From Paenibacillus amylolyticus (GTDB taxonomy: Bacteria > Bacillota > Bacilli > Paenibacillales > Paenibacillaceae): a stretch of 64,000 nt of DNA. Positions within the stretch are counted from its first letter, which is position 1, and each line of letters opens with the position of its first letter. A model generated the notes under the pieces. It was not told where the DNA came from. It did no database searches and saw only the letters and a list, made by a program, of their open reading frames with translations. The position numbers and the translations under genes were made by a program. The stretch spans positions 2,046,001 through 2,110,000 of the forward strand of contig NZ_BCNV01000001.1 in assembly GCF_001570725.1 (NCBI RefSeq), read 5' to 3'. Shown piece after piece: positions 18,294 to 27,589 of this stretch.

Positions 18294-20117
18294 ATGAAGA
18301 GGAGAGCCAAATCCAATCTGATATCGCAGCAAATGTCTTTACAACGAAAAAACAGGCTTTTCCTTGCGATCATCTCGCTGGCGCTTGGTGTAGCTATTGT
18401 AAGTCAGGCCACATTGGTGGCTGAAGCAGTCCAGCGAATCTTTGTAGAGAAAGCTTCCTTTTCATCCGTGATCCTGTTGCTTGTTCTATTGCTGGCTGTT
18501 ATGGCTGTACGCACACTGTTGACGTATGGCAATGGGAAAGTGGGCTTGCATATGGCAGCCCGTGCCAAGACGAATATGCGAGCAGCCGTTTTACAGAAAC
18601 TGACGCAAGCCTCCATGCCTTCAACCCTTCGTGGACAGACGGGAGGAAAGGTCAGCGTTGCTTTGGATGCTGTGGATGAAGCCGACAGTTATTTCAGTCA
18701 GTACATGCCACGGATGATGGAAGCTGCGATGATCGCGATTCTGATTCTGGTTGTTACGTTTACGCAGCACGCCAACACAGGCTGGATTATGCTGTTCACG
18801 GCGCCATTTATTCCGCTGTTTATGATCTTGGTTGGGCTCCAGACGAAGAACAAATCAGAAGAAAAATACGCGCAACTGGCCGAGTTCTCCGGTACGTTTC
18901 TGGATTCGCTTCAAGGGCTGGTTACGTTAAAAATATTCGGACGGGCGAAACGTCAACAGCAAGAGATTGAACGCAGCAGTCTAGGTTATCGTGATGCCAC
19001 CATGGGCATTTTGAAGATTGCATTTACTAATACGTTTATGCTGGAATCGATCGTGATGTTAAGCATTGGTATCGTCGCGCTTGAACTGGCTATCCAATTA
19101 CTCGTTTTCAAATCGATGAGCTTCCACACGGCCTTTCTCGTGTTGTTGCTCGTGCCAGAGTTCTACAGTCTGTTGAAGAATACAGGAACGGCTTTTCACA
19201 GCGGGCGAACCAGTATGGGGGCGATTCGTAAAGTAGAACAAATGCTTGAGGAAACAAGTGTTAAGAGCACACAAACGAAGTCAGAAGAAGGATCCGATCA
19301 AAGCGATATAACCGATTTGGATGCAATTGCAAAGACGGAAGAGCTTCGTACAACTCGCGCCGAGTTGATAACAATGCCCCCGACCATTGAACTGAACGAT
19401 GTCCGATTCCAGTACTCGCCTGATTCCTTTGGACTTGAGACAGGACAGATCTCAATTGGACCGGGAGAACAGATCGCTATTGTAGGCAAAAGTGGCTCAG
19501 GTAAAACCACGCTACTTCATCTTATTGCAGGTTTGCTGAAAACAGATTCGGGAGCGGTTCTGGTTAACGGAAGCCAGATTTCGCAACATGATGAGGCTGC
19601 ATGGTTCGAGCGTGTTAGCTACATTACACAGCATCCGTATATTTTTGCAGGTACATTTGCCGAAAATATCGCGATTGGGGCAGGGCGGAACGTCTCCAGA
19701 GTTGAAATTGAGCAGGCGGCAGAGGAAGCAGGACTTGCTGGCGTTGTTGCACAATTGGAGCAGGGATTAGACACGTTTGTTGGTGAAGGGGGCCGGGGAT
19801 TATCTGGTGGGGAAAAGCAAAGACTTGCCTTGGCACGTGCTTTTCTGAAGAGACCCGCTGTCATTTTGTTCGATGAACCCACCGTGGGACTGGATCTGCA
19901 TACCGAGCGGGTACTGCAACAATCCATTGCGTCATTAGCCAAAACGGCAACGATGATTACGGTGGCACACCGTTTATATACGATTCAACATGCGGACAAC
20001 ATTTTGTTTATGGACAATGGGGTATTGGTGGATTCAGGTCATCATAACGAGCTTCTAGCACGTTTGCCGCAATATGCAGAGATGGTGGATGTAGGGCGGA
20101 AAGGAGGGTTAGCATGA
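18294..20117 (+). CDS. cydD: Thiol reductant ABC exporter subunit CydD
   Basis: 607-residue half ABC exporter. About five to six transmembrane helices occupy residues 20-300 and a nucleotide-binding domain about 360-600. Walker A is GKSGSGKTT, the signature LSGGEKQRLALARAF and Walker B VILFDEP, with an H-switch in VAHRL. CydDC exports glutathione/cysteine-type thiols and is needed to assemble cytochrome bd. A charged insert of about 40 residues (about 315-365, rich in Glu, Thr and Ser) links the two domains and is longer than usual. Overlaps cydC by 4 bp. Confidence 0.93.
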   Translation: MKRRAKSNLISQQMSLQRKNRLFLAIISLALGVAIVSQATLVAEAVQRIFVEKASFSSVILLLVLLLAVMAVRTLLTYGNGKVGLHMAARAKTNMRAAVLQKLTQASMPSTLRGQTGGKVSVALDAVDEADSYFSQYMPRMMEAAMIAILILVVTFTQHANTGWIMLFTAPFIPLFMILVGLQTKNKSEEKYAQLAEFSGTFLDSLQGLVTLKIFGRAKRQQQEIERSSLGYRDATMGILKIAFTNTFMLESIVMLSIGIVALELAIQLLVFKSMSFHTAFLVLLLVPEFYSLLKNTGTAFHSGRTSMGAIRKVEQMLEETSVKSTQTKSEEGSDQSDITDLDAIAKTEELRTTRAELITMPPTIELNDVRFQYSPDSFGLETGQISIGPGEQIAIVGKSGSGKTTLLHLIAGLLKTDSGAVLVNGSQISQHDEAAWFERVSYITQHPYIFAGTFAENIAIGAGRNVSRVEIEQAAEEAGLAGVVAQLEQGLDTFVGEGGRGLSGGEKQRLALARAFLKRPAVILFDEPTVGLDLHTERVLQQSIASLAKTATMITVAHRLYTIQHADNILFMDNGVLVDSGHHNELLARLPQYAEMVDVGRKGGLA

Positions 20118-21841
20118 ATGAGCTGACGATTTTGTCAAAAGCGATGATTCAGGAACGCAAGGATATCTTGCTTTCGATATTGGGCGGATTCATCGCCGGC
20201 ATAGCAGGTGTAGCTCTCTTTTCCGCGAGCGGGTATATGATATCGCAAACGGTATTTGCGCCACCGTTGTACACCTTAATAGTACTCACCTCGATGGTTA
20301 AATTGCTCGGTTTCCTGCGGGCGGCAAGCCGCTACGGAGAACGGTTGTATTCCCACAGGGCGACATTCTCCATGCTGAGCCGTTTGCGGACGTCCTTTTT
20401 TGCCAAACTGATTCCCGTAACGCCGGGTATATTGAACAAAAATCGAAGCGGGGATCTGCTTGCGCGAATCGTAGGTGATGTGGAAAGCTTGCAAAATTAC
20501 TTTTTGCGAGTCGCGTATCCACCAATCATGGTCGTTATGGTGTTCTTGGCTACCATGCTGTTCACGTCGGCCTTTTCGATCTGGATTGCGTGCTTGTTAG
20601 TACTAGGCATGCTAATCACGGCATTTGTTGTACCAGGCATTGTCTTGTTAGGTCAGCGAAAAATACACGGACGTGTCCGCCAGCAACGAGCTTTGCTGTC
20701 CACGGAAGTAACCGAAGTGTTGTATGGTTTCCGTGATCTGAAAGTATACGGCCAATTAGAACAACGTGAGCAGCAGCTCCAGCAGGCTTCCGCTGCATTG
20801 GCAATAGAACAGAAACAAGCGGCTTCGCACTTGCTGCGTGGGCAATCCATGCATGTTTTTGTAACGTATCTCGTTACATGGGGTGTGCTGGCACTGAGCG
20901 CTTTCTTAATTGTGAATGGAGCGTTTGCCGGTGTATTCCTCGCCATGCTGATCCTGGCCACACAGACCGTGTTCGAAGAAGCTGCGGCAATGGCTATATT
21001 ACCTTTGTATAAGCAGGATAGCGAACACGCTGCTCAGCGACTGTCAGAAACAGTCCCGACCTCCGATGTGGAACCAGTACAGCCGAGCGGTAAAGTGTCA
21101 GGCGATCATGCAGTTTCAATCGAGTTATCTCGTGTTAACTTCCAATATGAAGGTGAATGGAGACCGGCGCTCAGGGAGCTATCCTTGCAACTTACAGCAG
21201 GCTCCAAAACAGCGATTGTTGGCCCAAGCGGTTCAGGCAAGTCAACGATTATCGATCTGCTGCTCAAGCTGCGTACGCCAACGTCTGGCGATATACGGTT
21301 AAACGATGTTCCAGTGCAGGAACTGAATGAAGAGAGCATCTGGCAAAACGCGAATGTCGTGTTGCAGCAAAGTCATTTCTTCCGGGGAACCATCCGGGAT
21401 AACCTGCTGCTGAATGGAGAAGAACATTCGGATGAACAACTGTCGGCTGTGCTGGATAAAGTACAACTGCCGAACAAGTCGTTGACCGATATGGTATATG
21501 AAAAAGGAGAGAACCTATCGGATGGCGAGAAGCAGAGGCTGGCTCTGGCACGGGCCATGCTGCGCAAAGGACGGTTATGGCTTCTGGACGAACCGACGTC
21601 TTCACTGGATTACGTCACAGAGCAACGTGTATTGCAGCATCTTCTGGCCCAGGCATCCGAAGATACACTTCTGTTGATCTGCCATCGGCTTACGGGATTG
21701 GAAGAGATGGATCGGATTGTGGTCATGGACCAGGGCAAGATCGTGGAATCGGGTTCCTTTACCGAGCTGATGGAGCAAAAAGGATACTTTTATGAGATGA
21801 AACAAATTGAACGACAAATGATTGGAGACGCCGGGGCGTGA
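20114..21841 (+). CDS. cydC: Thiol reductant ABC exporter subunit CydC
   Basis: 575-residue second half of the CydDC exporter. The membrane domain is followed by an ATPase domain with Walker A GPSGSGKST, a slightly changed signature LSDGEKQRLALARAM (Asp where Gly is usual) and Walker B LWLLDEP. The ATGA overlap with cydD indicates coupled translation. It is the last gene of the cydABDC run, with a terminator about 70 bp downstream. Confidence 0.93.
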   Translation: MNELTILSKAMIQERKDILLSILGGFIAGIAGVALFSASGYMISQTVFAPPLYTLIVLTSMVKLLGFLRAASRYGERLYSHRATFSMLSRLRTSFFAKLIPVTPGILNKNRSGDLLARIVGDVESLQNYFLRVAYPPIMVVMVFLATMLFTSAFSIWIACLLVLGMLITAFVVPGIVLLGQRKIHGRVRQQRALLSTEVTEVLYGFRDLKVYGQLEQREQQLQQASAALAIEQKQAASHLLRGQSMHVFVTYLVTWGVLALSAFLIVNGAFAGVFLAMLILATQTVFEEAAAMAILPLYKQDSEHAAQRLSETVPTSDVEPVQPSGKVSGDHAVSIELSRVNFQYEGEWRPALRELSLQLTAGSKTAIVGPSGSGKSTIIDLLLKLRTPTSGDIRLNDVPVQELNEESIWQNANVVLQQSHFFRGTIRDNLLLNGEEHSDEQLSAVLDKVQLPNKSLTDMVYEKGENLSDGEKQRLALARAMLRKGRLWLLDEPTSSLDYVTEQRVLQHLLAQASEDTLLLICHRLTGLEEMDRIVVMDQGKIVESGSFTELMEQKGYFYEMKQIERQMIGDAGA

Positions 21842-21912
21842 GAATGTAGTCCCTGTAACAAAAAAACAGTCAATCTTTGAGCATGAAAATAATTTCAAAA
21901 AATCAATGTTAT

Positions 21913-21957
21913 AAACCCCAAAGGGTGCGGTTCACATACTCCTTGGGGTTTGTTTTT
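21913..21957 (+). terminator. Terminator of cydABDC operon
   Basis: AAACCCCAAAGG pairs with CCTTGGGGTTT (one bulge), followed by TGTTTTTG. Its end touches the extended -10 promoter of the next gene. Confidence 0.8.
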
Positions 21958-21965
21958 GATATAAT
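21957..21965 (+). promoter_or_regulatory. Extended -10 promoter of membrane/TPR-like protein gene
   Basis: TGATATAAT is a TGn-extended consensus -10; no good -35 was found at 16-18 bp. The paralogue at 53543 has the same arrangement. Confidence 0.6.
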
Positions 21966-21996
21966 AGTTTTTTTATGTCTATAAAGGAGATGGATG

Positions 21997-22620
21997 ATGG
22001 GAAAATATAAGTGGGATATTGTTTTTTATTTGGCCGTATTTTTATTTGTTGTGTACATGAAGATGAATGACCAATCTCTGTTTCTGATACTTGGGATCGT
22101 TCTCGTCGCGACTCTGATCATGTTTACCATTCGTATTTTTTATCCTCTGGGCTGGGAAACACGCATGGACCGCGTCGAGGCATTTCTACGTAGACAGGAA
22201 AATAATCCAAGGCTTTATATCTATTACGCTCTTGCAAACAGACTTGATGATGAATTGGAACAAACAATAGAGCGCATCAGAAATGAGGACACGAATAAAA
22301 GGACACAAGCAGTATATAATGCAGCTTACGGCATCTACCGCAACGACTTAGTAGCTGTTCGTACTGCGGTACAGAATATGCGTAGATCAGATTATCGTAC
22401 ATATTATGAAACGTATTTGCTTATGGAAGAAGGAAGAAGTGAGCAGGCGAGGGAACACTTGAAATCCATTAACAAGGTCTGGATGAGATCTTCGCTTCTT
22501 GCAGCGATCGAACTAAAAGCGGGACAACGCGAAACTGCGATTCAGCAATTACAGGAAGCAATGCATGCTGTCAGAGGCGTCCATCGTTATATGATATTTA
22601 AGGAATCAGAGAGATACTAA
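21997..22620 (+). CDS. Membrane-anchored helical-repeat protein, unknown function (paralogue of 53543-54193)
   Basis: About 207 residues. Two transmembrane helices at about 8-24 and 27-45 (FYLAVFLFVVYMKM; LFLILGIVLVATLIMF) are joined by a short MNDQS turn. A basic/acidic cytoplasmic helical domain follows, reading like TPR-type repeats (YYALANRLDDELEQTIERI, YNAAYGIYRNDLVAVRTAV, YYETYLLMEEGRSEQAREHLKSI, AAIELKAGQRETAIQQLQEAM). AAAGGAGATGG favours the second ATG (21997) over 21994. The protein is roughly half identical to the one at 53543. No named family recognised; a scaffolding or secretion-related role is only a guess. Confidence 0.85.
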   Translation: MGKYKWDIVFYLAVFLFVVYMKMNDQSLFLILGIVLVATLIMFTIRIFYPLGWETRMDRVEAFLRRQENNPRLYIYYALANRLDDELEQTIERIRNEDTNKRTQAVYNAAYGIYRNDLVAVRTAVQNMRRSDYRTYYETYLLMEEGRSEQAREHLKSINKVWMRSSLLAAIELKAGQRETAIQQLQEAMHAVRGVHRYMIFKESERY

Positions 22621-22667
22621 ATGGTGAACGAAAACCTTTCTTGGCTATATTACAACTGACCCGGATA

Positions 22668-22699
22668 AAAGCTTGTTCCACATTGGAGCAAGCTTTTTT
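22668..22699 (+). terminator. Terminator after membrane/TPR-like gene
   Basis: AAAGCTTG(T)TCC pairs with GGA(G)CAAGCTTT around ACATT, followed by TTTTTT. Confidence 0.85.
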
Positions 22700-22826
22700 C
22701 TCTGGTATTGAAGACCAACAGTATGCAGAGTCGCTGAACTGTTTGGCAGAACAGGGAAAAGCCGAATTAAAATGTACTCTACCCAGTTACCTATATGATG
22801 AGAATCTTAAAGTCTTTTAGTAACCT

Positions 22827-23102
22827 TCACATAACAGCAGATGATTCAAACGCCTTATTTTTCTTCGTAAGTGGCTTTTTCCTCAAAGTCCGATCATACA
22901 GATATGGCTTTCCGTAATATTCCCGCGCATGCTTTTGTTTCTGCTTTTTATGTATATCAACCTTGATCTCCAGATTAGCAACGTTATTTTGGAAATCAGT
23001 AGCAATTCGCTTGCACCATTTGAGTCCACTTTCTTCAGATGCACTGAAATGAACGCGTAATAGATATCCATTCACCGTTAATTCGAACTTGTATAAATTC
23101 AT
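22827..23102 (-). CDS. Small hypothetical protein
   Basis: 91 residues, transcribed leftward, with GGAAAGGA about 9 bases before its ATG. The first 50 residues (MNLYKFELTVNGYLLRVHFS) look like a folded beta/alpha domain; the C-terminal 40 are strongly basic (HKKQKQKHAREYYGKPYLYD, LRKKPLTKKNKAF). No family recognised. It is kept because of the ribosome binding site, the plausible protein composition and the lack of a competing gene; it could still be spurious. Confidence 0.55.
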   Translation of the reverse strand: MNLYKFELTVNGYLLRVHFSASEESGLKWCKRIATDFQNNVANLEIKVDIHKKQKQKHAREYYGKPYLYDRTLRKKPLTKKNKAFESSAVM

Positions 23103-23297
23103 GATATGTATCCTTTCCAGGTAGGGATTCTATACTGCACAAAGCACTATAACTTGATTATAACAGGAACATACGTTCTGTAAAAGTGATATTTATATTG
23201 GCGAGTGAATTTAAAAATACTCAACTCAAATATAATACGTTCATATATTATATTTAATGCTCATTTGATTTTTCTTTACTCCCGCTTAATACATGCT

Positions 23298-23306
23298 TGT
23301 TATACT
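23298..23306 (+). promoter_or_regulatory. Possible extended -10 promoter of large SLH protein
   Basis: TGTTATACT is a TGn-extended -10-like sequence 34 bp before the ATG, with GAGAGGGG as ribosome binding site. No clear -35 at proper spacing. Confidence 0.4.
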
Positions 23307-23340
23307 AACTCGTATTTGAATATGAGAGGGGTAAGACAGC

Positions 23341-26300
23341 ATGAGAATTTATGGACAGCGCTGGTTAGCAATTATTCTTGTCATGGTCATGATTGTTCAG
23401 TCGGCATGGTCATTTATAGGAATCCAAATTGCTGGAGCAGCTTCGTATGAAACTGGACATCTGGCAAAAAACGTAGTAATCAGTCAATTTTACGGTGGTA
23501 AAAAAGACGATGTGGAGGATACCTACAGTAATGACTTCGTCGAGTTACATAATCCCACAGGAGAAGAGATTTCTCTGACGGGCTGGTCCATTCAGTATGC
23601 AGACAGTCAGAAGAGCAAGTGGAAAAAGGTTGATCTGGGGACAGTGAACCATTCCATCCCAGCCTATGGTTATTATCTCATTAGTCTTGACAGTAATGGA
23701 GCAGTCGGAGCTGCACTTCCGCAAGCTGACGAGCAATCTTCCGCCATCAAACTGAGCAATAAAAGTGGCAAAATTGTTCTTTTGAGAACAGATTCGACTT
23801 TAACCGTAATGGACCCCACGACAGATCCCCTGAATGCAGACATAGTGGACTTCGTTGGTTATGGTGCAGATGCCTATTGGGGAACTCCTGCTTCTGAAAG
23901 TGGCAAGCAAAGTACAATGCAACGTTTGGTCTTCGATCCTTTAAACCCAGATCAACCTGCTACGGCTACTATGTTCCCGGATCGCGGTAACAACTGGGAT
24001 ACGCGTGACAATGGTAGAGACTTCGAGAAAGTAAAAGGAGCACCGGTTCGTAACTCTGGAAATACGGCAGCTTACGTTATTCTTGAACAGGAACAAACGA
24101 TTCAAATGCAGTCCGAATCCATGGTAAGCAATGATGCTAACAAAGTTATGCTGACTGCTGTTGGAGGAAAATTGAAACAGGGTCCGTGGTCTTCAAGTGA
24201 GTTTAACGTGCTCGGCCTGCCTAACGGAATATTTGCTGAGGCAGCTGCGAATGGAGATCAGATTCAATTGACTTTCAATGGGGATGGGACGGGTCGTGTT
24301 CTTGCTGAGTCCGAGTTATTCTTCGAGATTCATCCCGAGGCGTGGAACCAAATCAACAAACCATCTTCCACGTTAAACGTTTATCAAGGCAGTCATCGCG
24401 TTACAATAGCAAAATTCACGCCTGATCATCAGATTGTGGCATCACCAGATTCGAACTCTGCTTTCATTCACATGACAGGTTCACATGACATGAGTACGAA
24501 GGTTCGAATTGAAGTAAGTCAAGGCCTTCCGATCGATGGCATTCTTGCATCTGAAGCTTATACGCTAACAGGACTTCCATCCGGAAACTGGGAACTGGCT
24601 GCGGTAGGTGAATCTGCTGATCGCTCCGTTACCATCTCTATCGAAGGCCAATCAGATACTCCAGTGTCTGAACAAATAAAGCTTAATATTGTTCTGAATC
24701 CAGAGGCAATACAGGACGGTAATGAATGGCTCGCTTCAGAGGCAATGGAGCTGACACTTGGTCGTTACATTAAGCCGGTTCTTACGGATATAGCACGAAA
24801 AGATTGGGTCGAGAAAAGTATAATTGCGGACAATACTTTCTTTAATGATCCAGTTACCAAAGAGTACAAATATGGAACTGAAGGCCTGGCCGCGAATGAG
24901 TACACTTTCTTACGAGGCACAAATGCTTTGTTCAAAGCTGATCTTGCTTCAGGTCTAATCACTTCCCCTGCTGAAGTTATTAAGGATTGGGCGAACAAAG
25001 ACATTCTGACCTATACTGAAGGTGATGCTCACATTCAAAACGTGGGTACATTCAATGACAGCACCAAGCAGATGGTGTTTGGTCTGAATGATTTTGATAC
25101 CGCTGGGATTGGAAGCTTTTATGAAGAACTCCTTCGCTTCGTTACAAGCGTGTACATCCTTCCGTATGATAAAGACAGCTCAGGTATTCAACATCTGCAA
25201 ACGTCTGATTACCGTGATGTATCAAGGGTCTTTTTGGAGACATACAAAGATACACTCGTGGATATCCAAAATAATAAGGGTCTGAAAGGTACCAAATTGA
25301 CAGCCAGTAATGTAACAGATTATACGAAAGCAGTCATGAATAGCGTTTCGAAGAAATCATATGAAGAAGCACTTGAAAAATTACTCGGAAAGCGTACGCT
25401 GAATGGCAAGCTTAACATTGCAGGCAACCCCGATAAATTCGAAAAAGCTACTGAAGCGGAATTAAGTGCGTTGCAATCAGGATGGGAAGCATATAAAGCA
25501 GAAGTAAGACACCATTTTCCAAACCTCACAGATGAGCAGTTCGAGGATTACTTTACCATGAAGGATGCCGTACGACGTATTAATCAGGGTGTAGGAAGTA
25601 TTGGCGTCAAACGGTTCAACGTTCTGATCGAAGGTGCGAGCGACAATCACACAGATGACATTTTACTGGATGTGAAAGAGCAGACCCCGGACGCTTCTGA
25701 ATCCAAGAATGCCTACCTGAACATGGGTGTTGACGTTGATACCTATCTGGGCACGTTGGTTGCAGCTCAGCGTTCATACCTGATTCGTGAAGTTTCGCCT
25801 TTCAAAGGAGACTATACGGACAAGACTTTCCAGAGTAAAGAAGAGCTGCAGCAATACTTGATCGACGCTGCCAAATCATACGCATATGCGAGCTCACGTT
25901 TGGATTCGATATCCGATACGTTGAACTATGCTTACGAAGATCGTTTCGTGTCGGATATCATTCCGATCTGGGATGCACTCGTGCCAGCAATCCTGAACGC
26001 AGCTGAGGATTATTCGCAACAGATCGTAACCGATTTTAATCTTGTGAAAGAAGATATGCGATCAGGTAAGTTAATTGATGTAGCCACACTGGATAATTTA
26101 ACCGTTAGCCAAGGCACGATGGAACCATCCTTTAATCCTGAAACTACACAATACCGTGTTACGGTTGATGCGAACACAGAGAGCATTGATATCACAGCGA
26201 AATCCACAGATGCCAAGGCAGCATTAACGGCAAAAGGAAGTTCGTATGCTAACGCTCACTCCCAGACGTTCGCTTTGTCTTCAGGACAAAATCAAATCCC

Positions 26301-27390
26301 GTTTGTCGTGACTGCACGAAACGGATTAACTCGTAGCTATAATCTGACCGTTTTACGTGGTGCGTTAACGCAACCCACGCCTTCGAATCCATCAGGCGGT
26401 GGCGGCTCAGCCGGTTCAAGTGGTACAAATGGAAACAGTGGAACACCATCTAATACTAATCAGCTAATACCTGCCGGTGGCGGAGAATTCGCATTCCAAG
26501 GAGTCACCCTTCGGGTACCGAACGGTGCACTACAGGCGAGCACTACAATGGACATCACCAAAGTTCCAGATGCAGCATCATTGCTTACAGGAACACCATA
26601 TCAATTGTTGGGAGATGTATTCCAAGCCAATTCTAAGATGTTTCTTACACCGGTGACAGTAACCTTACCTTTCGACCAAACCAAAGTTTCACCGAATCAG
26701 GAAATCCGTTTGTACGGTTATAATGAGGCAAACAAACAATGGGAACCGTTTAATGAGGTTAAAGTAGATCGGGAGAAAGGGACCATATCTGGATCAACGA
26801 GCTATCTGGGAACATTTGCGATACTCTTATCAGCCGGACACGGCATATCCTTACCTGAAACTTCGCTAACGTTCAGCGATATCCAAACACATTGGGGAGC
26901 TGCCAATATTCTTGAATTGGTGTCGCTCGGGGTCATTAATGGGTATCCCGATCAGTCGTTTAGACCTGACCGCAACGTTTCCCGAGCTGAGTTGATCAGC
27001 TTGATTGTTAAGGCTTTGAAGCTAGAGACTTCGACAGAATCAGACTTCACCGATACAGATGCTCATTGGGCTCATGATGCTATTAACACAGCACATGCAC
27101 TTGGGATAGCAAACGGCTATAGTGATAATCGTTTTGGACCGAATGAATGGGTTACGCGAGAAGAAATGGCTACCTTTGTCGTGCGAGCTGCGCAATGGGA
27201 AATCAGTGATACATCGATCAGTTTCACAGACGCCTCGCTTGTATCCAATTGGGCTCAACCAGCGATTTCCAAAGCCATTGCTGAAGGTATATTAAACGGA
27301 TATACAGACGGTAGCTTCAAGCCTAAGGACAAAACAACGCGTGCTGAGGCAGCTGCAATGATCCTTCGTCTGATTAAGCTTCAACCATAA
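23341..27390 (+). CDS. Giant S-layer-anchored protein: lamin-tail domain, DUF2252-like core, cadherin-like domain, three SLH domains
   Basis: 1349 residues. A signal peptide (about 1-36, ending AGAAS) is followed by a lamin-tail domain (about 40-190: FVELHNPTGEEISLTGWSIQ, IVDFVGYGADAYWG). After a beta-rich stretch (about 240-460) comes a segment (about 480-895) that matches DUF2252: FLRGTNALFKADL (521-533), GDAHIQNVG (561-569), FGLNDFD (580-586), GVGSIGVKRF (750-759), LLDVKEQTP (K779) and YLIREVSPFKG (813-823). Then a cadherin-like beta-sandwich (about 915-1010), a Gly/Ser linker, a ZU5-like domain (about 1040-1165) and three SLH domains (about 1180-1349: FSDIQTHWG, NGYPDQSFRPDRNVSRAEL) that bind cell-wall polymer. 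It should sit outside the cell. Function unknown; DUF2252 resembles kinase-fold phosphotransferases in its GDxHxxN and NDFD motifs (inference). Confidence 0.85.
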   Translation: MRIYGQRWLAIILVMVMIVQSAWSFIGIQIAGAASYETGHLAKNVVISQFYGGKKDDVEDTYSNDFVELHNPTGEEISLTGWSIQYADSQKSKWKKVDLGTVNHSIPAYGYYLISLDSNGAVGAALPQADEQSSAIKLSNKSGKIVLLRTDSTLTVMDPTTDPLNADIVDFVGYGADAYWGTPASESGKQSTMQRLVFDPLNPDQPATATMFPDRGNNWDTRDNGRDFEKVKGAPVRNSGNTAAYVILEQEQTIQMQSESMVSNDANKVMLTAVGGKLKQGPWSSSEFNVLGLPNGIFAEAAANGDQIQLTFNGDGTGRVLAESELFFEIHPEAWNQINKPSSTLNVYQGSHRVTIAKFTPDHQIVASPDSNSAFIHMTGSHDMSTKVRIEVSQGLPIDGILASEAYTLTGLPSGNWELAAVGESADRSVTISIEGQSDTPVSEQIKLNIVLNPEAIQDGNEWLASEAMELTLGRYIKPVLTDIARKDWVEKSIIADNTFFNDPVTKEYKYGTEGLAANEYTFLRGTNALFKADLASGLITSPAEVIKDWANKDILTYTEGDAHIQNVGTFNDSTKQMVFGLNDFDTAGIGSFYEELLRFVTSVYILPYDKDSSGIQHLQTSDYRDVSRVFLETYKDTLVDIQNNKGLKGTKLTASNVTDYTKAVMNSVSKKSYEEALEKLLGKRTLNGKLNIAGNPDKFEKATEAELSALQSGWEAYKAEVRHHFPNLTDEQFEDYFTMKDAVRRINQGVGSIGVKRFNVLIEGASDNHTDDILLDVKEQTPDASESKNAYLNMGVDVDTYLGTLVAAQRSYLIREVSPFKGDYTDKTFQSKEELQQYLIDAAKSYAYASSRLDSISDTLNYAYEDRFVSDIIPIWDALVPAILNAAEDYSQQIVTDFNLVKEDMRSGKLIDVATLDNLTVSQGTMEPSFNPETTQYRVTVDANTESIDITAKSTDAKAALTAKGSSYANAHSQTFALSSGQNQIPFVVTARNGLTRSYNLTVLRGALTQPTPSNPSGGGGSAGSSGTNGNSGTPSNTNQLIPAGGGEFAFQGVTLRVPNGALQASTTMDITKVPDAASLLTGTPYQLLGDVFQANSKMFLTPVTVTLPFDQTKVSPNQEIRLYGYNEANKQWEPFNEVKVDREKGTISGSTSYLGTFAILLSAGHGISLPETSLTFSDIQTHWGAANILELVSLGVINGYPDQSFRPDRNVSRAELISLIVKALKLETSTESDFTDTDAHWAHDAINTAHALGIANGYSDNRFGPNEWVTREEMATFVVRAAQWEISDTSISFTDASLVSNWAQPAISKAIAEGILNGYTDGSFKPKDKTTRAEAAAMILRLIKLQP

Positions 27391-27413
27391 CGAAACTCTA
27401 GGATGATATTAAC

Positions 27414-27465
27414 AAACAAAGGCTATTTCAGGATGGAAATATCCTACGAAATAGCCTTTTGTTAT
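27414..27465 (+). terminator. Terminator after large SLH protein
   Basis: AAAGGCTATTTC pairs with GAAATAGCCTTT with an inner GGAT/ATCC stem; TTTTGTTATTT follows. Confidence 0.85.
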
Positions 27466-27589
27466 TTATTGATCCATGAGGAATATAATTTTTTTGAAGA
27501 TCCTCAACTCAAGAAGGTTCGCTAGACACCTTTGCAACGGTTCGTTTAATGGTAAAATATCTAAAAATGGTTCATGTTGGGGGATGCGC

